Assembly: GCA_031841125.1 (NCBI GenBank)
Contig: JAJSSI010000042.1
Location: 1-64,000 of the forward strand
Direction of reading: 5' to 3'
From: Acanthococcus lagerstroemiae
Taxonomy: Eukaryota > Arthropoda > Insecta > Hemiptera > Eriococcidae
Length of the DNA stretch: 64,000 bases
Position 1 is the first letter of the stretch. Every line of letters begins with the position of its first letter. Shown here one piece after another: positions 57,790-64,000 of the stretch. Under the pieces are notes generated by a model, which worked only from the letters and a program-made list of their open reading frames with translations, had not been told where the DNA came from and did no database searches. The position numbers were made by a program, and so were the translations under genes.

Positions 57790-58345
57790 GTAAATTTTCG
57801 ATGATGCCTTTCGTTCACATATTTTTTATCCCTTCTTTGGGTTTTGGGAGGTACATTGTACCACGGGTTTTGAGTTTTGTTTAACTAGATTAGTCCGGTA
57901 AACCAGACAGAATTCTCAGCCGAGTCTTGTGAATGGACTCCATGCGACAAAATATTGGTTGGATTGAAGGCTGACTCGACAGAGTCCCACGCAGTCTTTT
58001 GTAAGGCACTGCCGATTGCTTACTCGATCAGCAACAACATTCCATTTTATTGATGGAGATCCGATCCAGGAAAGGGTTACTTTCGAATCTGACCAGAGTC
58101 TTACAAGATCAACATCTGTGTAAGAGCACAATAATTAGCGTTTGTTGAGAGAATTCGAATAATAAAAGCGCCTGACACAATTCTAGCCGCGCAACCGAAA
58201 CTTCTTTCAAGGGAGCTACCTACCCTCAATTTTTCGAACATATAGTAAGTAATAATAAAGAAACAAACAATTTTTGCCTAGTCGATGATGCCACAATAAA
58301 TCACGGCTCCATATATGCGACCGTAAGTGTCGTTGAAGAGTCAGA
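57790..58345 (-). pseudogene. BEL/Pao retrotransposon relic (RNase H region)
   Basis: Three minus-strand pieces come in the right order. First FNDTYGRIYGAVIYCG (plus 58279-58340), a decayed form of the DAS-x-x-AYGAVVY start of the BEL/Pao RNase H domain. Then VAPLKEVSVARLELCQALLL (58160-58219), the family's hallmark RVAPLK..SIPRLELCGA box. Then LWSDSKVTLSWI and WNVVADRVSNRQ within 57916-58131, matching the D-S-x-V-x-L-x-W-I box and the following WK-F-VANRV stretch. In-frame stops and at least two frameshifts separate them, so the copy is dead. No long terminal repeats, protease or integrase are seen here. It lies just right of the end of the duplicated segment, where the satellite is cut off. 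Confidence 0.88.
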
Positions 58346-58539
58346 GGAGCCACGCAGTTCGACTCGTGTATTAAAGAGTGCAGTAAAAATGTACATAGGT
58401 ACCTTTCGATTTTATTTAGGATGTGCAGATTAACTCTAAAACTTCGTCAGTCCTTCAGGAAAGTCATCGGCGGCGGAACGGGAGGTGCAACGGATGTAGT
58501 TGCATCACCTGGAAAAATTAAGGGGTTGCATTACACCTC

Positions 58540-58600
58540 CTAAAAAAATTGAGGGGTGCATTGCCCCCCCCCTGAAAAAAATTGAAAAGAGAAAAGAAGC
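58540..58600. repeat. Direct repeat with C-run
   Basis: TTGCATCACCTGGAAAAATTAAGGGG, ATTACACCTCCTAAAAAAATTGAGGGG and ATTGCCCCCCCCCTGAAAAAAATTG are three diverged ~35 base units across 58499-58590. Confidence 0.6.
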
Positions 58601-58724
58601 GAAAAAAGGAAACGAAAAACGAGGCTAAGTCTGAGATATGACAAGAGATTTTGGCCCACCATTTTCAGGAAGGGCTACGTTCCTGGACCCCCTGCTAACT
58701 CTGTTACACCTCAATCCCTCTCTA

Positions 58725-58900
58725 CAGGCTTCTCCTTCTGCGGCTCCACCACGGCCTTCAAGGACTTCCTCCTCCACCAAGACCTCTTATTCACCTTAAG
58801 CCCCCCGCCGCCCAGGGCGTTTATCTCCCTCCACAGCACCCGTCCCCACCGTGGCCCCCTGAAGGAGCTCCCTTCTCCACCATGAACCCCCCTGCTCAAG
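58725..58900. repeat. Pyrimidine-rich patch like 26.9-27.8 kb
   Basis: TCCTCCTCCACCAAGACC, CTCCCTCCACAGCACCC and TCTCCACCATGAACCCC belong to the same word family as the larger C-rich block. The minus frame 58711-58932 is a Gly/Arg-rich by-product. Confidence 0.6.
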
Positions 58901-59039
58901 GGTAGACTAACCGGATAGAAATGAGCAATCAAGTGGCAGGGTAGGAAACCCGCAGTGGTTTTTTTCCCCGGTGGAAGGGGCGGCCGGGGCTGTGGAGGCG
59001 GGGGCGGCAGATTTTACTTTTTTAGTATACAGAGAGATA

Positions 59040-59700
59040 ACTCAGCATACGCGTAGTTTCATCAGAACTCAGAAATAGTGCGCCAAGTATTCATGAGAGT
59101 GAGGAGGGGGCAGGCTTAGTAGTAATATAGTAATATAGCGCAGAAGGTGATGTAAAAATAATATCACTACCTTAGCACAATACGGCACAAAGTGATACCT
59201 TATAAAAACTCAAAAATAGCAGGGCTGGGTCCACTTCTGAAAGTAAGGTTCTGTTTCCAGAATGACGGCACAACTTAGCACCAATCAGCCCAAGTATTAT
59301 TTCATCAAAATTCGAACATGGCCGGTAGGCCTTCTTCGGGGATTGGTGTTATTACAGCGAAAGAGTATAGCGGATGAGGTAACCAAGCACAACTAAGCCA
59401 TCATAAATGTTGTTTTCTCAAGTTTCGGAAACGGGGACTTGGGTCATTTCCAGAAGTCCAGAATGGTAGGGCCATGGTAAAAAATAATGACCACACAACT
59501 TTCGCATAATTTAACACAACTCAGCACAAGTGATTTCGTCTAAATCCGAATGTAGCGGTCCTGACTCACTTTGGGTGTGGGAGGCTATAGGTAGTAATTC
59601 ATCGAAGGGGTGGGTTAAAAGATAATAATGGCATAACCTTAAACAAATTCAGTGCAAGTGTTGTTTCATAAATAAATAAAAAACATAGCGGAGCCTAGTT
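59040..59700. repeat. Decayed ~121 bp tandem repeat, about six units
   Basis: A word close to CTCAGCACAAGTGTTGTTTCATC followed by AAATTCGAACATAGCGG recurs near 59043, 59170, 59280, 59398, 59522 and 59650. Units also share GGTCCACTTCYRGAAGT and ATAACTTAGCACAA. Divergence is high. Confidence 0.65.
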
Positions 59701-59709
59701 CGCTAGTTC

Positions 59710-61640
59710 GGACGTTAGTTTCTTACGTATCTATAACAACAAAAACAAAGTCCATCACCTACATCGTAAACACTCAGCAACATAATGCTCGTCTATATAA
59801 AACAAGTTGCATAATCCTGTGTCGTAAGGCGTCAACAGTGAACAGAAAGTATCCATTTGTCGATCTATTACAGTACTGTTATTTTTTTTCATTGTAATAA
59901 ATAGTAGTACCGTGCTCTTTCTTTTTTCATTTTATTGAGCAATATAAGTGTTGAATTCTTTTTTGTTTTCAGTGGAAGTAATCAGTACCTTCCATGCAGT
60001 AAAATTACCACTTTTTTCTTGAAAAAGTTAAATAGGGGCATAACTAATTTAAGAGTGAATTTATTGAGATTTTCACAGCTGATCAAAAGGATACATGGAC
60101 GTACATTTTTCTTCACTTTTTTGACTTTCATTGTACAGTGTTCATTCGCAAAACAGAGAATAAAAAATTGGTTGTATTCCATTTACATACGTACAAGTGA
60201 GATAAAAGTACATGAGAAAAATTGTAAAAAAGGTATATTTTAGTGCAATTCGAAACAGTATCCGTAGTAAAATGAATAGATGCGAGTTGTTCGTAATAAA
60301 AACAAGTTACTCAAAGCGACGCATCACAGATACAACGTTAGTAGGGAACATAGTAAGTCAGTAGATGAATGCAGACTTTAGAGCTTCAACTACATACTAT
60401 CATTGTCATTCGTGAAAACGAAAATCAGCAGAAATTTCAAATGCATAAGAGCACCAACACATATTGGGTCAAGTTTGAGCGAGTACCATAGAGAGGCAGC
60501 AACACGGCAGATCTGTCACAATTTATACTACATACAGCATACAGTTCTGCAACATACAAACATAAGCAAATAAGGAAAAACGGTATCATAACGGCCTACA
60601 CATTTCCATTTCCCTGCAATCCATTTTTGCCGGGGGTTCATGACATTAACTAATTGGAAACAAATTTTTTCTCACAATATTCAAAACGCTTGTTGTGTGA
60701 CAATTTCTTTAAGTACTTTTGGCTGCACAGTAACATACAACTGGATACTAAGATCCAACAGATAGAAATGGGGGAAAACGTAGTAATTTCTCATACTATT
60801 CAAAACAATTAAAATCATTTGAAGGATTACATTCATATTTTAAAAGGAAAATACGGCTTCTGTCACAAAGGCACACATGAACGATGAACTATGCTTCTTT
60901 CTAAAATTGTTTCTATTTCCAATTCATCTTTTCAAAAGGAAATAATTAAACGAATATCTAGCAAATGGAATGGTAGAATGACAAATACAAATACAGTAGA
61001 ACACAAATTAAAAATTTTACTATAAAAACGGAAGAGGTGTGACAATATAATTTCTTTCAATGTAATTAAAAAAAAACTAATGTATGGGTTTCATTGACCA
61101 CTAATTGTGGACAGGGATATACGGCACTGGATTTGCTATACACAAAATGAAAACAAATTACATTTTTCCATGAATTAGGAGCATCGTTCTTCGATAAACC
61201 GTTGTGTTCTGAACAAGGATATTATTCACCAAATGAAGGAACAGAACTTTTTCCAGAACGCTGGAGTAATAGAGATGAGAATATCCTACGATGAATGCGA
61301 ATGATTTGACCTTGCATGAGACGAAATGTGGCGTAAAAATGTGTACAGAAATAATGAAACTGACAGAACAGAATGCCATTACTCACAATTAACATCGAGT
61401 ATCTCCGTCAGAGGCGTAGTATTATATAAAAATGAGCAAACTTGCGAGTGCTACAATTCTGCAAACACGTCACACATATCGTTCCAGATTAAAATAATGT
61501 TGTACTTCATGAAGTATATACCTGTAACATGGCACAAATAAGATTACTATCAGGTTCTGATATATAAAGTAGTTACCGTCTAAATTATAAAGAACGCCAC
61601 TAAGAACAAAGCAATTAATGCAGATTCTACTTATGTACCA
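59710..61640. other. No recognisable gene
   Basis: AT-rich. The 102-codon plus frame 59935-60243 and the minus frames around 61.2-61.7 kb have no domain and no coding-like features. Confidence 0.45.
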
Positions 61641-61673
61641 GAGGGTACTCGGGTAACGTATTGTTGCAGAGCG

Positions 61674-62003
61674 ACTACCGACTACGTACTCGGTAGTCGG
61701 TTTCACGATACCAATACCAAGTATACTTGTTCAGGAATCGTTTTATGATTAGCGCTGTATTATGACTCATCTATGGGCGAGCGTTTCATCTTCATCATGT
61801 TCCTAGGGTAGGTTAGGTGGTGCAGAGGTGCAGTAGTGATGCCTTATCAGTGATACTTGTAATTGGCGATACCATATCACAAAAATGATTACTTGTTGCT
61901 GCAATATCAAGTATACTCGGTATCGTCCGAGTACTATTCGGTATCGTTTTAAGCGATACGATATCGAATACCACATGAGCATATACTCGTATCGTGCACT
62001 GCT
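61674..62003. repeat. Palindromic GATACC/TATCG-rich stretch, possible hAT-like MITE ends
   Basis: A small perfect hairpin CCGACTAC-GTACTCG-GTAGTCGG lies at 61678-61700. From CAGTGATACTTG (61850) to TATCGTGCACTG (61991-62002) the DNA is full of GATACC, GGTATCG, CGATACG and GAGTACTATTCGG in both directions. CAGTG/CACTG at the two ends suggests a hAT-type MITE, but no 8 bp target duplication was found, so the boundaries are uncertain. Confidence 0.4.
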
Positions 62004-62009
62004 CTGGTA

Positions 62010-64000
62010 TGTACACAGAGAAAAGTTGAACATGAAGACATCCATTCAAGTTAGAGAAGAACAAAATACGCAGTAGCAACTCAACGGCCCTAACAAAAAC
62101 ATTCACTTATTGCGGAGAATTTTCTTTAAAAAATTATAATTACATAAGGTCTGAGTATAAATTCTCGTACTCACAATAATTTTCGTAGGCCGTTTGTATG
62201 CAGCGTGTCTCATTTGTTGGTTACACAAGGAACAAACTGTAACTAGATTCCTTCATTAGATATTCTACCATCTTATTGTCAGTCACACTTCCAAGACTGA
62301 AAAAACATTCAAGTCATAAAATTTTAAAAATACTCACTAAGAAACTATGCAGTATAATATCGTGTCTTACAAGATTAACAAAACAAGAAGTTCGTGAACA
62401 CAGTTCCCGTTTTTTAACTTTGAAGAACTAATGAAAAATAATCTGTAAGAATAACTGAACTCACTCACCGAACAATAATTAATAGGTCAACTAATTATGG
62501 ATTTCCTGGCTCCCAATTTACAGCAACGCCGAAGTCAACATCAATACACGATAACAATAAATTATTATCAAATAGCAATCACTACAATTTTTCGGATTTT
62601 GCTCAATAGCGCAATAGTGCAGCACGTACATTTACTCACGTTTTTACCTAGTATATCTGTCACGGATTTCACAGATTTTCTCATTTCATCCACAGATGAT
62701 AGCTATATGCTTGGTAACTCGAACAACAGCGTACGTATTTGAAACAAGGGAAGCGAAGAGAGTAGAGTTCTTCCTCCATCCACACTTCCCGACCCGTGAT
62801 CTGCTATTATATCAATGCTGTCGATTTGTTATTTTTCAATCATTAGAATTTAGAATGTGATGTTCCGAAATGTCGTTTTTTCGAATACGTGATACTAATG
62901 AGGATTTAACCATTTATGAGTGAAAAAGAAGACAATTCTGTCATTTAACGAGAACGAATGAAACTGAAAGTGCATGTACAACGTCATTGTAAGTATTTCC
63001 TCATAAATGAAGACCAATATCTCCCCTGCGCAGTATGATCATCCGCAATTTTATTATATTTCTAACAGCTATCGAAATTTGGGTACAGGATTAATGATTA
63101 TTGAAATATTCTCTTGTTTCGTATTTAGATTATTTTGAGAAGCCCGAGTGATCCTATTGGTAATACTCTCCAACCCCGATGGAAGTAAACCGGTGGTGTC
63201 ATTATGATCGATTCTTGGCGAGCATTACAAACGAAGAACGTGATACTCAGTCATCCCTTTACGATGGAGTAAAAGTATTATTTATACTGTTCTTGCAAAT
63301 TAGGTGATCCTATAGCATAATGAATGCACAGAAACTGTGTGCCCATTGTAACATTATGAGGAAAAGTAGCATAATCATGAGGAAAAGAAACAATCAACAA
63401 ATTTTTATAAAGAAGAATCATCCATCTACGAGTGAGACATTATATAAAAGAAAGATAGAATTCGCTATATTGATGGACGTATTTCTTTTTGTCAATCATC
63501 TGTTTCTGCAGAGAATTTCGACTAAATATCAAATGAGGTGTCCATTATTTCGTAATGTCACGAACTGACATCAGCACGCTTGCTGTTACTCGATCATAGC
63601 ACTGTCGGAAAATCATTGAAATAAGGATGTAGTTGCTTTCGAGCCAACTAAGGAGAACAGATATTGAATCATTTCAGCGACATACATTGAAACAGTAGTT
63701 TGTAAGTATCATTTGGTTCATTCCCATGGACTCCAGCATTTCGCGTGAATTAAATGTTGAATTAAAAATAACAGTTCACCTGGTGTGTTCCATTTCTTGC
63801 TACGCAGGCCTGAATTCAGATTGTTGAAGCCCCGTGATCCATTCCGTCGTGAGGATCCCGAAACATTTTCTGTGGTGAATGGTAGAGTCTTATAATAGTA
63901 TAATTTCCGTAACCTTTGAAAATATTTAATGTTTCGTCGATGATTCTGGTCTTATCTGTTTCATTCGTTGAGTTTTACCTGTTTTGCCCCTACTTTACAC
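62010..64000. other. No recognisable gene
   Basis: AT-rich intergenic-looking DNA. Frames at 62497-62742 and 63320-63568 are unsupported. CCCGAGTGATCCTATTGG near 63.15 kb has a faint tRNA-like flavour but no matching box B. Confidence 0.45.

Noticed and set aside
63120..63215. tRNA-like element near 63.15 kb
   Set aside because: Only a vague box A resemblance; no box B at the right distance and no stem pairing.

Overview
This window looks like nuclear DNA from an animal, most likely an insect. It is AT-rich by eye. Its one well-supported gene is split by twelve GT-AG introns. The mobile DNA (BEL/Pao, jockey-like LINE pieces, tRNA-derived SINEs, hAT-type MITEs, foldback elements) is typical of arthropods. 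A hemipteran such as a mealybug or aphid relative is my guess, based on the FLYWCH/MULE gene type and the SINE types, but the sequence does not prove it. There is no bacterial-style gene organisation, and most open frames here are chance or repeat-derived.

Layout. 1-5.5 kb: a segment that recurs at 54.5-57.7 kb (including a tRNA-like SINE head), running into a decayed ~108 bp satellite. 5.5-15.5 kb: sparse DNA with two LINE reverse-transcriptase relics, a near-perfect 36 bp hairpin at 10.14 kb, a broken coding stretch at 12.6-13.3 kb, a 150 bp tandem duplication and an A-rich relic. 15.7-25.8 kb: a complex block in which the same non-coding units occur in both orientations around a decayed ~150 bp tandem array; it carries a textbook hAT MITE (13 bp TIR, 8 bp TSD). 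Shortened copies of this block form 47.2-53.2 kb. 26-30.5 kb: a candidate promoter/leader, a pyrimidine-rich block and a purine-rich block in inverted orientation.

30.5-38.8 kb: a 13-exon gene for a 575-residue protein with an N-terminal FLYWCH zinc finger, a MULE-type transposase domain with its likely acidic residues kept, and an acidic tail. The tail is built from a tandemly triplicated, frame-preserving 66 nt exon. The third copy ends the protein because TGG has become TAG. An older relative of the same exon lies just upstream. At 40.2-42.2 kb there is a second, more complex nested array of exon-like units. Their splice acceptors could join the same reading phase, so this may be a reservoir of alternative terminal exons or the tail of a lost paralogue. 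This growing exon array is the most interesting biology I see.

42-64 kb: mostly anonymous DNA with a foldback element built of 16 bp subrepeats (44.6 kb), the second copy of the left-edge segment with a nested hairpin MITE, a BEL/Pao relic on the minus strand at 57.8-58.35 kb, a decayed ~121 bp repeat (59.0-59.7 kb) and GATACC-rich palindromic DNA near 61.7-62.0 kb. All repeat periods and similarities were judged by eye, without alignment software.
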